Below, piece by piece: positions 9,158 through 18,101 of a stretch of DNA of 64,000 nt. The notes under the pieces are model-generated. The model made no database searches and was not told the origin of the DNA. It was given only the letters and a program-made list of their open reading frames with translations. The stretch is from CAVPFA01 sp963703655 (GTDB lineage: Bacteria; Actinomycetota; Acidimicrobiia; Acidimicrobiales; Bog-793): NCBI GenBank assembly GCA_963703655.1, contig CAVPFA010000003.1, forward strand, positions 1,178,001 to 1,242,000, given 5' to 3'. The position numbers and the translations under genes were made by a program. Every line of letters starts with the position of its first letter. Position 1 is the stretch's first letter.

Positions 9158-9673
9158 ATGGGACCCTCGCGAGAGGTGACCGTCGTCAGCAGGCACGGCG
9201 CCAAGCTCGTCCTCGGGCCGCTTCGACCCGAGGAACACGATCAGCTGTTCGAGGTGTTCCGGCTTGTCGTGGAGCGAGGGGATGGCTTCCCGCACGCGCC
9301 GCCCCTGGCTCGCGAGTCGTTCGACGAGCTTTGGATCGGTCCTCCTGTTGTCATCGCGGCTCGTACCGACGGGCACCTGGCCGGTGCCTACTACCTGAAG
9401 CCGAACTTCCCGGGGCGGGCGTCTCATATCGCCAACGCCGGATACGTCGTCTCGGAGAGGCACCGGGGCCGAGGGGTGGGGCGGGCACTGGTCGAGGACT
9501 CGATCCGGCGCGCGCCGACGCTCGGATTCGACGCGATCCAGTTCAACCTGGTCTTCGCTTCGAACCCGGCTCGTGCTCTGTACGAGGAGCTCGGATGGCG
9601 CGAAATCGGCCGGGTACCCGACGCGGTCGGCGGCGAAGAGGCGGTGATCTATTGGCGCGGAGTCGTCGAATAG
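9158..9673 (+). CDS. GNAT family N-acetyltransferase
   Basis: A 171-residue protein with the GNAT fold. The acetyl-CoA pyrophosphate loop is RHRGRGVGRALVED (about 107-120), after the beta-bulge strand NAGYVVSE. The C-terminal segment NPARALYEELGW is the usual second conserved motif. It likely transfers an acetyl group to a small molecule or a protein amine. It begins 21 bases after the exporter permease and may share its transcript, which would suit a detoxification role. The substrate is unknown. An in-frame GTG at 9176 is an alternative start. Confidence 0.85.
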   Translation: MGPSREVTVVSRHGAKLVLGPLRPEEHDQLFEVFRLVVERGDGFPHAPPLARESFDELWIGPPVVIAARTDGHLAGAYYLKPNFPGRASHIANAGYVVSERHRGRGVGRALVEDSIRRAPTLGFDAIQFNLVFASNPARALYEELGWREIGRVPDAVGGEEAVIYWRGVVE

Positions 9674-9715
9674 CGCCAAGTCCTGGGCGGCAGGTTCTGT
9701 TCAGCGACCCCGGGG

Positions 9716-9874
9716 TTACTCCGGCACGGCCGCGGCTTCGCGGTCAGACGCCTGGGTCTTTAGCGCATGGAGCTCCTCACGCAGCCGCATGACCTCCCAG
9801 ACGAGGACGTCCATCTGGTGAAGCTCTCGCTCGCACGCCCACCTGTCGCGCGTCTCTGGCGCTGCCCCACTCAT
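9716..9874 (-). CDS. 52-residue hypothetical protein, helical
   Basis: A small ORF chosen because its ATG at 9874 follows a strong GGAGG ribosome site by about six bases. The same frame is open further upstream, but that part lacks a comparable start. The product is a short, charged, mostly helical chain with a leucine/methionine heptad-like stretch (LVWEVMRLREELHALK, about residues 24-39), which suggests a small coiled coil. No family is recognised. It lies tail to tail with the GNAT gene. Confidence 0.4.
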   Translation of the reverse strand: MSGAAPETRDRWACERELHQMDVLVWEVMRLREELHALKTQASDREAAAVPE

Positions 9875-10248
9875 TGCGTACCTCCATTCTCGAGGTCGAG
9901 CCGCGTCGCCCCGTGGGTAATTGCGCCGCAAGACCCTCGTTGTCCCCGTGTCGAGAACCTCCGCCCCGCAGGGTGCCCACTGGTGCGCCATGCCGATATG
10001 GGCGCTTACGAAGATCTGTAGTGGGTCGGGCGGCTGCCCCGAGCCGAGCTCTTGATCACGGCACGGCCACTTTTGTGTCCCTTTGTTCCCTGTTTCGTTG
10101 GTACTCCCGTGCCGGTCCGCTGTCAAGAGGGTGTCGGCCGACCAGACGAATCCTGACCGAGACGCGGGCCGGCCCGATCCAACCCGCCTGATAGGAATAA
10201 GGACAGGACGAGTTCGAGCAGGGCCGTCCGATACAAACTCTCAGCAAG
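9875..10248. other. intergenic region upstream of tRNA-Thr
   Basis: About 370 bases between the small ORF and tRNA-Thr(CGT). Short open frames exist on both strands but have no convincing composition or ribosome site. The segment is slightly less GC-rich near 10080-10230, where promoter elements for the tRNA may lie. No repeat or strong hairpin was seen. Confidence 0.4.
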
Positions 10249-10320
10249 GCCCGGGTAGCTCAGTGGTAGAGCAGCGCACTCGTAATGCGCAGGTCATGGG
10301 TTCGAATCCCATCTCGGGCT
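10249..10320 (+). tRNA. tRNA-Thr (anticodon CGT)
   Basis: A 72-base cloverleaf. The acceptor stem GCCCGGG pairs with CTCGGGC (one G-U), the D arm is TAGCTCAGTGGTAGAGC, the anticodon stem GCGCA/TGCGC has loop CTCGTAA giving anticodon CGT (reads ACG), and the T arm is GGTTCGAATCC. CCA is not encoded. The discriminator base is T. Confidence 0.93.
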
Positions 10321-10393
10321 CGGGCGCATCTCGACCGAGATGTCCGAAAAGCGCCGGACAATCAAAGGGGAAACGGCGACGATAAGTCTCGCC

Positions 10394-11368
10394 ATGACCA
10401 GCCCGGAGATGCGACAGTCCTCGGACTACGGACCTGCTCCCGAGCAGGAGATCTATGCGCGTGCGCAGCCGGCCCGGACAGACCGTCTGGCGCTGATCGC
10501 GGCCGGGGTGACGGTCCTCTTGTGGGCGTCGGCTTTCGTGGCTATCCGAAGCGCCGGCCGTGAGTTCTCTCCGGGCGCTCTGGCTCTCGGCAGGCTGACG
10601 TGCGGCTTGGTGGTGCTCGGCGTCTTGGCCTGGAAACAGCGGGAAGGATGGCCGCCGCGAGCAGCCTGGCCCGGCATCGTGGCGTCAGGCCTGCTTTGGT
10701 TCGGCGTCTACATGGTCGCGCTCAACTGGGGAGAGCAGAAGGTCGACGCAGGCACGGCGGCGATGGTGGTCAGCCTCGGCCCGCTTGTCATCGCACTTCT
10801 GAGCGGATGGTTCCTCAAGGAAGGCTTCCCGCGGGGCTTGCTGGCTGGGGTGACGGTTTCACTCGCCGGCGTCGTCGTCGTCGGGATCGCCACGTCGGGC
10901 GCCGGTCACGCGTCGGTCGCCGGCGTACTGCTCTGCCTGCTGGCGGCGCTGTCGTTCGCTGCGGCGGTGGTCTTCCAGAAACGGGCACTGCGGTCCGCTT
11001 CGGCGCTTCAGGTCACGACCTTCGGAGCTGCTGTGGGCGCGGTGGCTTGCCTGCCGTTCAGCGGCCAGCTGGTGTCCCAGGTCACGACCGCCCCCCTCTA
11101 CGCCACCCTGAGCGTCTGCTACCTGGGCGTCTTCCCAACTGCTGTCGGATTCACCACCTGGGCCTACGCTCTTGCCCGTACGCCGGCCGGCAAGATGGGC
11201 GCCACCACGTACTTGATCCCAGCGATAACGGTACTGCTGTCGTGGGCGGTGCTTGGCCAGGTGCCTGGCTGGCTTGCGCTCTCCGGCGGAGCGTTGTGCC
11301 TTGTTGGCGTCGCGATCTCGCGGCGCCGTCCGAAGGCGCCACTCGGCGCCGCTCCGTCTTCCCGCTGA
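10394..11368 (+). CDS. EamA/DMT family transporter
   Basis: A 324-residue integral membrane protein with about ten hydrophobic helices arranged as two EamA halves, the usual topology of drug/metabolite exporters (RhaT/YdcZ-like). Motifs include an early TVLLWASAFVAIRSAG helix and GVFPTAVGFTTWAYAL in the second half. Relatives export amino acids, nucleosides or metabolites; the substrate is not predictable. I chose the ATG at 10394; an in-frame ATG at 10340 lies only 20 bases after the tRNA and would add a polar, non-conserved leader. It may be co-transcribed with the tRNA. Confidence 0.88.
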   Translation: MTSPEMRQSSDYGPAPEQEIYARAQPARTDRLALIAAGVTVLLWASAFVAIRSAGREFSPGALALGRLTCGLVVLGVLAWKQREGWPPRAAWPGIVASGLLWFGVYMVALNWGEQKVDAGTAAMVVSLGPLVIALLSGWFLKEGFPRGLLAGVTVSLAGVVVVGIATSGAGHASVAGVLLCLLAALSFAAAVVFQKRALRSASALQVTTFGAAVGAVACLPFSGQLVSQVTTAPLYATLSVCYLGVFPTAVGFTTWAYALARTPAGKMGATTYLIPAITVLLSWAVLGQVPGWLALSGGALCLVGVAISRRRPKAPLGAAPSSR

Positions 11369-11714
11369 GCCCGGTCGCCCCCGACGACCGGCCGTATGTG
11401 CCTTCCGGCTGACGCGTTCGTGCTCAGCGAGGTCCGAGCGCGATCCGGCGGCCGAGCGACGATCCCGTCAAGCTGAACACGAGGGGCTCCGAACACCCCG
11501 AGGCACCAGAGCATGACGACATCGGGCGGCACGCCTTCGTGGAGCCGGAGTTCTCCGAGCCAGGTCAACCGCCACCAGCACGCCGAGGGCAACGCCGGCG
11601 GCAGCAGTGGCATGAAGGGCCGGCGTGGACGGGCAGAGGTATCGAGCCAGTAGCCCCCGAGGCGTCTTCATCCCGCGCCTGCGCCACGGCATCTCGCACC
11701 ACTGTTCTTCTTGG
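11369..11714. other. intergenic region, no gene recognised
   Basis: About 346 bases between the DMT transporter gene and the second MarR gene, which converge here. Open frames are present on both strands but their translations are Arg/Pro/Ala-rich shadow-like sequences without ribosome sites or family features. No repeat or strong terminator was seen. Confidence 0.4.
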
Positions 11715-12170
11715 TTAATCGGTCCGTCGTGGTGAGAGAGCGCCGATGCAGGCAGCGAGGTCTCGGCACAGGCGGTATTCCTGGGTAGCGGAGAACGAGG
11801 TGAGCATCTGTTTCTCCACGGCGCGCACTTTCGCGCTCGCGATTTGGAGGCGGCGACGCCCGGCTGGGGTCAGTTGGCTGGGCAGTGCTCGGCCCCTCGG
11901 CGCTGTCACTGGGCGGGTCACGAGCCCTCCATCCTGCAAGCCGCGCAGCACGCCGTTCATGGACTGACGCGTCACGAACGCGCCCCGAGCGAGGTCCGCG
12001 TTGGACAACCCTGACCGCTGGCCGAGTAGCTCCAGGCAGGCGTATTGCGGTACAGACAACGCCAGGGGCCGCAACGTGGCGTCCATGGCAGAGCGCAGAG
12101 CGGTGGCGGCCTGCTTGAGGCGGTACCCCACGGACTCGTCCAAGGGTCCTACGGTCTCGATTTGCTCCAT
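11715..12170 (-). CDS. MarR family transcriptional regulator
   Basis: A 151-residue MarR protein. N-terminal helix GYRLKQAATALRSAMDA, winged helix-turn-helix LSNADLARGAFVTRQSMNGVL (about 56-76), wing around RPVTAPRGRALPSQLT, and a C-terminal dimerisation helix. It diverges from the VOC gene across a 60-base spacer holding two matching 14-base boxes, so it probably represses itself and the VOC/glycosylase genes. The ligand is unknown. Confidence 0.87.
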   Translation of the reverse strand: MEQIETVGPLDESVGYRLKQAATALRSAMDATLRPLALSVPQYACLELLGQRSGLSNADLARGAFVTRQSMNGVLRGLQDGGLVTRPVTAPRGRALPSQLTPAGRRRLQIASAKVRAVEKQMLTSFSATQEYRLCRDLAACIGALSPRRTD

Positions 12171-12211
12171 GTCAAGATCCTGACATATATTGTCGATGTC
12201 AGGATATTGAC
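12171..12211. promoter_or_regulatory. paired operator boxes between divergent marR and VOC genes
   Basis: Box 1 at 12171-12184 (GTCAAGATCCTGAC) and box 2 at 12198-12211 (GTCAGGATATTGAC) are both near-palindromes. Box 1 read on the other strand is GTCAGGATCTTGAC, which differs from box 2 at one position. The boxes are 27 bases apart centre to centre with the AT-rich ATATATT between them, which could be a -10 element. Box 1 abuts the marR start codon. This is a plausible autoregulated MarR control region. Confidence 0.6.
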
Positions 12212-12230
12212 ATCGACGGGAGGACCTATC

Positions 12231-12599
12231 ATGACAGTGACTGGACCGGATTTCGTCGCCCTGCAGGTACGGAACCTTGACCGTTCCGCCACGTTCTACG
12301 AGGCACAGCTCGGGCTACGGCGACTCCCGGTGAGTCCGCCCGGCGCAGTGGTGTTCGACACCAGACCCGTGCCGTTCGCGGTCCGAGACCCATTGCCAGG
12401 GACTGACCTGGAAGCTGCGTCTCGGCCAGGGATCGGGGTGTCGTTGTGGCTGCACGCCGACGACGCCCAGGACCTCCACGATCAGCTTGTTGACGCCGGC
12501 GTTCCGATCGCGTCGGCGCCGATGGATGGACCGTTCGGTCGAATGTTCACCTTCGTGGACCCCGACGGTTACCTGCTCACCATCCACGACCGAGCCTGA
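12231..12599 (+). CDS. VOC family protein (glyoxalase/bleomycin-resistance fold)
   Basis: A 122-residue single-module vicinal oxygen chelate protein. It begins DFVALQVRNLDRSATFYE and ends with FTFVDPDGYLLTIHD, the usual start and end of the babbab module. The pattern suits a small metal-dependent or sequestering protein in antibiotic or aldehyde detoxification. Start ATG 12231 with GGGAGG seven bases upstream. It is divergent from marR and followed 15 bases later by the DNA glycosylase gene, suggesting one stress-inducible unit. Confidence 0.85.
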   Translation: MTVTGPDFVALQVRNLDRSATFYEAQLGLRRLPVSPPGAVVFDTRPVPFAVRDPLPGTDLEAASRPGIGVSLWLHADDAQDLHDQLVDAGVPIASAPMDGPFGRMFTFVDPDGYLLTIHDRA

Positions 12600-12614
12600 A
12601 AACGGAGCGAAGAG

Positions 12615-13502
12615 ATGATGAGGCGCTGCGAGATGGTCGTCGAGGTGCTCGGCCCCTGGTCACTCGCGACGAGCAAGCAATTCTGGGAGGGCTTCGCACC
12701 TGCGGCGCTTACCACCCAGGAGCACCCCGATTCGTTACGGACGGTGTATCGCGTCGAGGGCGACTGGAGCCGGGCCGAAGTCCACGTCACCCAGCGGGGC
12801 AGCGCCGTTCGCCTCACCGTGCTCGGTGACGGTGACCTCGACCTGGCTGCCGCACAAGCGTGCCGGTTCCTGTCCCTGGACGTCGACGCCCGGGGTTGGC
12901 CTGACGTTGCTCTACGCGATCCGGTCATAGCCGATGCCCAACAGCGACTTCCCGGCTTCCGTCCCTGCGGGTTCTATTCGCCCTACGAGGCGGCCGCTTG
13001 GGCGGTGCTCTCCCAGCGGTTACGGATCGTGCAGGCAGCAGGATTGCGTGACGAGCTCGTCCGTCGCCACGGCCAGGACGGTGCGTTTCCCAAGCCAAAC
13101 CTGCTACGCACGCTCGATCTCGGTCTACCCGGGCGTAAACCTGAGTATCTCCACGCGGTGGCGGATGCTGCCCTGGACGGACGCCTTGATGGCGCCACGC
13201 TGCGTTCGATGGAAGCGGATGATGCTGTGCGCATGGTGCAGGAGGTGAAAGGTCTCGGGCCGTTCGCCGCCGAACTCGTCGTCATCCGCGGCGCCAACGC
13301 CCCGGACGTGGTTCCCCGCCACGAACCCAGGCTGGACGACGAGATCACCGTCCGGTACGGCCCCGAGCGCAGCCTCGCCGACGTGTCTGAGATGTGGCGG
13401 CCGCTGCGCACTTGGGCCGCCGTTAATCTGCGCACACTTCGCGAGCAACGCACCCACGAAATCGGCGGACGTACGAGTGGCCCGCGATATGACCCTCACT
13501 GA
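12615..13502 (+). CDS. HhH-GPD DNA glycosylase (AlkA-like)
   Basis: A 295-residue protein with the layout of AlkA-type base-excision enzymes: an N-terminal beta domain and a C-terminal helix-hairpin-helix/GPD domain. The hairpin motif VKGLGPFAAELVVIRG lies near 212-227. The residue usually occupied by the catalytic Asp falls in VVPRHEPRLDDE, where Glu or one of the later Asp residues would have to serve. It would remove alkylated or deaminated bases from DNA. Located directly after the VOC gene. Confidence 0.78.
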   Translation: MMRRCEMVVEVLGPWSLATSKQFWEGFAPAALTTQEHPDSLRTVYRVEGDWSRAEVHVTQRGSAVRLTVLGDGDLDLAAAQACRFLSLDVDARGWPDVALRDPVIADAQQRLPGFRPCGFYSPYEAAAWAVLSQRLRIVQAAGLRDELVRRHGQDGAFPKPNLLRTLDLGLPGRKPEYLHAVADAALDGRLDGATLRSMEADDAVRMVQEVKGLGPFAAELVVIRGANAPDVVPRHEPRLDDEITVRYGPERSLADVSEMWRPLRTWAAVNLRTLREQRTHEIGGRTSGPRYDPH

Positions 13503-13725
13503 GCTGTCACCCAAGTGCTTTCAGATGCGGGCGGCCCGTCCAGCGTCCTTCGCCCAGCTCCCGGATCCCGCCTCCGGAAGGTTCGCTCGAGCCCTTGTCC
13601 ACGCTCAGAACCGACTTCTAGACTCGCTCAGGTTTCGCAGCTCGGAGCTTTCAACGGGCAGGTTGCAGGCATTTGGTCCTCGTCGAACCGATGAACGGCC
13701 ACGGCGAGAGCAAAGTCGGGGAGGT

Positions 13726-14838
13726 GTGGAATTGGGCAATTCACAGGAGCCACTTAGATTCGTTCCGCGACTGCGCGTCCGCATTCGCTCAGTCCTTCCG
13801 GCGCTCTCGATCCTGATGATCGCCGGGATTCTCGTCGCGGTGCCGGCGGGCCGCACCGGGGCGACCGCCGAGACGTCTCGCTATGTCGCCGTCGTCGTCA
13901 ACGACCAATACCCGACAAGCAATTCCATCACCGAGGTAACCGGGACAGGCTCGTCGTGGCTGGCGGGCAGGCCTCTCGTGCTCGGCAGCGGCAACTTCGG
14001 GCTGAGCTCGATCGCGTTCACGCCGAACGGCAAGACTGCCTACGTAGATGAGGGCGCCTCCAACAAAATCGCCCCGATCGACCCTTCGACTTTCAGACCA
14101 GGCAAGTCGTTTTCTGCCGGGGTGATCGCGCCCTTCTACGACGCCGTCACTCCCAATGGCCGTCTGCTGCTCACCGTCGGGTTGAAAAGCGACTCGATCG
14201 CAGCGATCAATACAGCTAGTCAGAAGGTCCAGTTCACGGTGAAAGTGGGGCTGGAACCGACAAGCCTGGTGATCCTTCCCAACAACAGGTTCGCGTATGT
14301 CGAGAATTCCCTCAGCAATACGGTGTCAGTGGTGACCTTGACGGGCAAGCCCAAGGTAGTCAAGACGATCTCGTTCCCCGGGGGTGGCTGCTCAGATCCG
14401 AGTTACGCGGCTGTGACACCAGACGGGGAGAGTGTGTACGTCACCTGCGCCGCCAGCTACGAGCTCTGGCGGATCAACGTCCTGACCAACATCGCCATGC
14501 CTTCCGGCATCAATATCCCCAAGGGAGCCGGACCGGCCAACGGGGGCGTCCACCAGGTCGTCATCACGCCGAACGGCAGGACGGCCTACGTGGCGAACGG
14601 CAACGACATTTATCCGATCTCGTTGGTGAAGAGCAAAGTCGGGAAGGGCATATCCATGACACATGCATGGTCATTGTCCCTCAGTCATGACGGCGTCTAC
14701 TTGATGACCGGGCAGAGTGACAACGGCTGTGGCTGTAGTACGGACAATGTGGAGGTCATCAGGGTTGCCACGGGCGTTGTGCTTCAGCGTTTCGGGACCG
14801 GCGGTTATGAGCATTTCTCGGTCGTATTCGAACCGTGA
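13726..14838 (+). CDS. secreted YVTN-type beta-propeller protein
   Basis: About 370 residues. After a basic N-terminus and one hydrophobic signal segment (VLPALSILMIAGILVAVPAG), the mature chain consists of beta-propeller blades with the SIAFTPNGKTAYV / AAVTPDGESVYVTC pattern. It is expected to be exported; such proteins act as binding scaffolds, and no enzyme residues are recognisable. Several cysteines (GGGCSDP, GCGCS) may form disulfides. The start is uncertain: GTG 13726 lies too close to GGGGAGG (13718-13724), and a TTG at 13732 has better spacing. The frame is also open upstream, but that part looks non-coding. Confidence 0.68.
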   Translation: MELGNSQEPLRFVPRLRVRIRSVLPALSILMIAGILVAVPAGRTGATAETSRYVAVVVNDQYPTSNSITEVTGTGSSWLAGRPLVLGSGNFGLSSIAFTPNGKTAYVDEGASNKIAPIDPSTFRPGKSFSAGVIAPFYDAVTPNGRLLLTVGLKSDSIAAINTASQKVQFTVKVGLEPTSLVILPNNRFAYVENSLSNTVSVVTLTGKPKVVKTISFPGGGCSDPSYAAVTPDGESVYVTCAASYELWRINVLTNIAMPSGINIPKGAGPANGGVHQVVITPNGRTAYVANGNDIYPISLVKSKVGKGISMTHAWSLSLSHDGVYLMTGQSDNGCGCSTDNVEVIRVATGVVLQRFGTGGYEHFSVVFEP

Positions 14839-14909
14839 GATGAACAGAAGGTCGTCTCGGTTCGCGCCTGGGCTGAACGTCAGGTGATCAAAAGATTGCT
14901 CGGGAACTG

Positions 14910-16629
14910 TTAGGGCAGCACGAGATGGAGTTGGTTTCGCGAGGTGATGGCGAGCTTGTTGAAGACCTTTCGCAGGTGGTATTCGACCGTGTGGGCGCTG
15001 ATGAAAAGCCGGGTACCGATCTCGGCATTCGACAGGCCGTCGCGCGCCATCCCGGCGATCTGGGCTTCCTGCGGCGTCAGATCACGATGTGTCTCGACAC
15101 TGCGTTTGCGGGCCGTCCCGCCGGTAGCTCGTAGCTCACGCCTGGTCCGTTCGGCGAACGCCTCCATGCCCATCGCCTCGAACATCTCGTAGGCCGTGCG
15201 CAACTGCGCCCGTGCGTCGCTCCGCCGTCGCTCGCGGCGCAGCCACTCGCCAAACAGAAGGTGGCCGCGGGCGAGCTCGGGACGAAGCTGCGTGCGTCCG
15301 AGCCGGGCGACCGCCTCGCGGTATAAGGCATCGGCAGCCTCGCCCTCGCTCAAGACGGCGCGTGAACGGGCCTCGAGCCCCAGCCCGTGGTCCGTCCCGC
15401 CGGCCTGTGCCGTCTCCGACAGCCTTTCGAGAGCATCGCGGGCTACTTCGGTCCTGCCGACGCGTGCAGCCGCCTCGATCAAGTCGGGCGCGGCCCAGGT
15501 GGATATGAAGAGCTCCGGCATGTACTCGGTCGCTTGAAGCGCGGCGGGAAGTGCCTCCTCGTACCGGCCGAGGGCGTTGCAGAGGATCGCGGTTACCCAG
15601 TTTGCGTAGGGCACGTTGACCCCTTGCCCGCTAACGGCCGCCTCCTCGAGGGCGGCCTTGGTGAGCGCGCCTACCTCAGCCTCGCTGCCGCGCAGGCAAG
15701 CGAGGAACATCTTGGCGTTTCAGCAGCTGCGGGGGTGCGTCGCTGCCAAGACCCGAGGCGAACGCGAGCTGCCCTCGCAACAGATCGACGCGGGCGCTGG
15801 CAAACTCGTCCAGCGGGCCGGCCTCGGCAGTAGTGAGCAGCTCGAGGGCGTTGTCGAACACGCCGGCCTTTAGGTCCGCCGCCGCCGCCAGCGTACGTTC
15901 GGCCCGACGCACAGGGTCGGTTGTCAGAGACACCGAGCGTTCCAAGAACGCTGCGGCGGCAGCCAGCCCGCCCCGTGCCTGGGCCCGTCCCGCCGAGCGT
16001 TCGAGCTCGGCGGCAACGTCCTCGTCGGGCCCGAGAACAGCATGGGCTCGATGCCACGCTCGGCGGTCAGGATCGACTTCTGGATCGAGCCGGCGGGCCA
16101 CAAATGCAAGGACCTGCGAGGAGGCGCTGACCAGCCACTGGAGATCATCCACTCGGCACACCAGTGGCGTGTCCGCGGCCGCCTCCGCGAGCAGGCTCAG
16201 CACAGCCAGGCCGACCAAGAACCGGTCCGGCACCGGCCCACTCGTGCGACCAAACGTGGTTGACAAGGCATCCTGTTGCGGCTTTGGGATGGCGTTCAGC
16301 CGGTCCAAGAGCGGCGTGCACAGCTGGTGCAGCGAGGCAAGCGCGAGCTCCATCTCGGCCTGGACCCCTGCCGCGCTCACCACCTTGCAGCCAGCGTCGG
16401 ACGCCCGCCGGGACAGGTATTCCAGCAGCGAGGTCTTGCCTACGCCAGCCTCGCCCTGCAGTAGCAGGGCTCGGCTCTCCCCGCCCCTGACCGCCGCAAC
16501 GAGCTGATCCAACAAGCGGCGTTCTGCTTCGCGGTCGATCAGGCGCGTGTGGCCTCGGCGGAACGGTTCGTGGGGCCTCGGCACATTCCGAACCATATCC
16601 CGCATCCGAATCCGACGAGCGTGGTACAC
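14910..16629 (-). pseudogene. LuxR-type (LAL) regulator broken by internal deletions and a frameshift
   Basis: The first part (16629 down to about 15700) keeps an N-terminal AAA domain with Walker A GEAGVGKTS and then jumps from FVARRLDPE straight to DPDRRAWHRAHA, skipping the middle of the ATPase. It later breaks after SDAPPQLLK. A second frame (15710-14910) resumes at ACLRGSEAEVG, continues through TPR-like sequence and ends in an intact LuxR helix-turn-helix (LTPQEAQIAGMARDGLSNAEIG). The two parts total about 580 residues against roughly 900 for such regulators as I know them, so two large blocks seem lost, the second causing the frameshift. The C-terminal piece could still be made as a DNA-binding fragment. 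No intact copy is in the window. Confidence 0.8.
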
Positions 16630-16691
16630 ATGGGCATCTTGCGACTATCCAATTAGGTCTTGGAGACGAGTGCGAAGGTGAGCCGGATAAC

Positions 16692-17507
16692 TTGACCGAT
16701 AGGAAACAGGCAAGTTTGCCCCTTTACCGCCTTCCTGAACTGCGATCGGCGAAGGCGAGCTTCTGGCGGGCGTTTTGCGTCGAGTTCGAACGCGCCGGCG
16801 GAAGGCACGCTCCGGCCACGCTCGACTTCGCTGTTCCGACCGTGCCCGAGTGCATCGAGTCAGAGGTCTTGCTCACTCAGGTCTGTGGTTATCCACTGCA
16901 GAAGCTCTTCCTCACCCAGGCAATAGTGCTCGCCGCTCCGGTGTACGAAGCCGAATACTCTCAAGGCGCGACGCACTGCGGCGTCTTTGTCGTGCATCGC
17001 GATTCGCCTTATCGGCAATTACGAGATCTCCGGCGCTGCAGATTCGTATATGGCGGCCCCTGCTCAAACTCAGGCATGAACCTGCCCCGCCGCGCCATCG
17101 CGGAGATTGCCGACGGGTCGGCTTTCTTCAATAGCGCTACCGAGACTGACGACCAAGGAGGCAATCTCGAGCGGGTAGCTCGGGGCGAAGCCGACGCGAC
17201 CTGTGTGGACAGCGTGACGTACGCATTTGTTGTAAGGCATCGGCCGCAAGTGGCCGCGTTGCTACGAGTCCTGGCTACTACATCCGCCAGCCCTACTATT
17301 CCCTTCGTGACCTCGAGCGCGACGGAGCCGGCCACCGTAGAGTGCCTTCGTCGTGCTCTGAAGGAGCTGGCAACGGCACCAGAATGGGCGGACGCTCGGG
17401 ACGGGTTGATGCTTCTCGATATCGTATCCATCGAAGCTGCCGACTACGACTGCCTACTCGGCTATGAGCAGGAAGCTATCGCGCTCGACTATCCCGTATT
17501 GCGCTGA
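16692..17507 (+). CDS. PhnD-like phosphate/phosphonate-binding family protein
   Basis: A 271-residue protein of the PhnD/periplasmic binding protein type II fold: N-terminal ASLPLYRLPELRSAK strand-helix, a CGYPLQ turn (about 67-72), GVFVVHRDSPYRQLRDLRRCRF, and the hinge segment SVTYAFVV. No signal peptide or lipobox is visible, so it may act in the cytoplasm rather than as a transporter subunit; no permease or ATPase gene is adjacent. The TTG start at 16692 is supported by GAAGGTGAG upstream. It is followed 16 bases later by a cupin gene. The ligand is unknown. Confidence 0.72.
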   Translation: MTDRKQASLPLYRLPELRSAKASFWRAFCVEFERAGGRHAPATLDFAVPTVPECIESEVLLTQVCGYPLQKLFLTQAIVLAAPVYEAEYSQGATHCGVFVVHRDSPYRQLRDLRRCRFVYGGPCSNSGMNLPRRAIAEIADGSAFFNSATETDDQGGNLERVARGEADATCVDSVTYAFVVRHRPQVAALLRVLATTSASPTIPFVTSSATEPATVECLRRALKELATAPEWADARDGLMLLDIVSIEAADYDCLLGYEQEAIALDYPVLR

Positions 17508-17523
17508 GAAGGGAAGGGATTGA

Positions 17524-18012
17524 ATGTCACTCGATGAGGATATGCGACGACGTGTTGCGCGTTATGATGACCGGCGAGAAGACTGGGACGTGTTCGGTTG
17601 CGAGACTCAGTTGGACCCGAAGTATGCGAGGAGCCAGCGCCGGTACGTCGGGGCGTCCGGCTCCGTTGACCATGACGACCCGAAAGCACTGACCCCGACT
17701 GCATTCACGATGTCGATTCAGACCATACCGGCCGGGAACCGGATACCGGCTCACTCGCACGAGACCGAAGAGACTTTCTTTGTACTTGAAGGAGAGTGCA
17801 CCGTCAACGTTTTCCGGGATGATGAGACGTTCGCGGTAGCTTTGCGCAGGTGGGATCTCGCATCGATTCCTCCAATGGTGTCTCATGACGTTCAGAACGA
17901 CGGGAAGACGAGCTGCGCGCTGCAGACCCTCCTGTCGAAGACGCATCCGGACCGGCCACGGTACAACGACGAGCGGCTCCGCGATCTTCAGGCCGCGACC
18001 TATACACATTGA
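17524..18012 (+). CDS. cupin domain protein
   Basis: A 162-residue single-domain cupin. Motif 1 is PAHSHETEETFFVLEG (His, His, Glu ligands; about 80-95) and motif 2 is SIPPMVSHDVQNDG (last His; about 118-131), so the full metal site is present. The N-terminal third has no recognised domain. It is probably a small dioxygenase, isomerase or metabolite sensor. Start ATG 17524 follows GAAGGGAAGGGA. It lies between the PhnD-like gene and the DUF2237 gene and may share their transcript. Confidence 0.8.
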   Translation: MSLDEDMRRRVARYDDRREDWDVFGCETQLDPKYARSQRRYVGASGSVDHDDPKALTPTAFTMSIQTIPAGNRIPAHSHETEETFFVLEGECTVNVFRDDETFAVALRRWDLASIPPMVSHDVQNDGKTSCALQTLLSKTHPDRPRYNDERLRDLQAATYTH

Positions 18013-18101
18013 GGCTGTACCGAATGGCGGTCTAGCGGCTGGCCGCCAGGGGGGCGATCCGCGGAGAGGATGCGATCTGGCTCTTGAGCGATAATGCCGA
18101 C

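Noticed and set aside
8101..9792. A 563-codon plus-strand open frame
   Set aside because: It runs out of frame through the exporter permease and GNAT genes, both recognisable families.
10083..10385. A 100-codon open frame across tRNA-Thr(CGT)
   Set aside because: It includes the tRNA artefact SSVVEQRTRNAQVMGSNP and no ribosome site.
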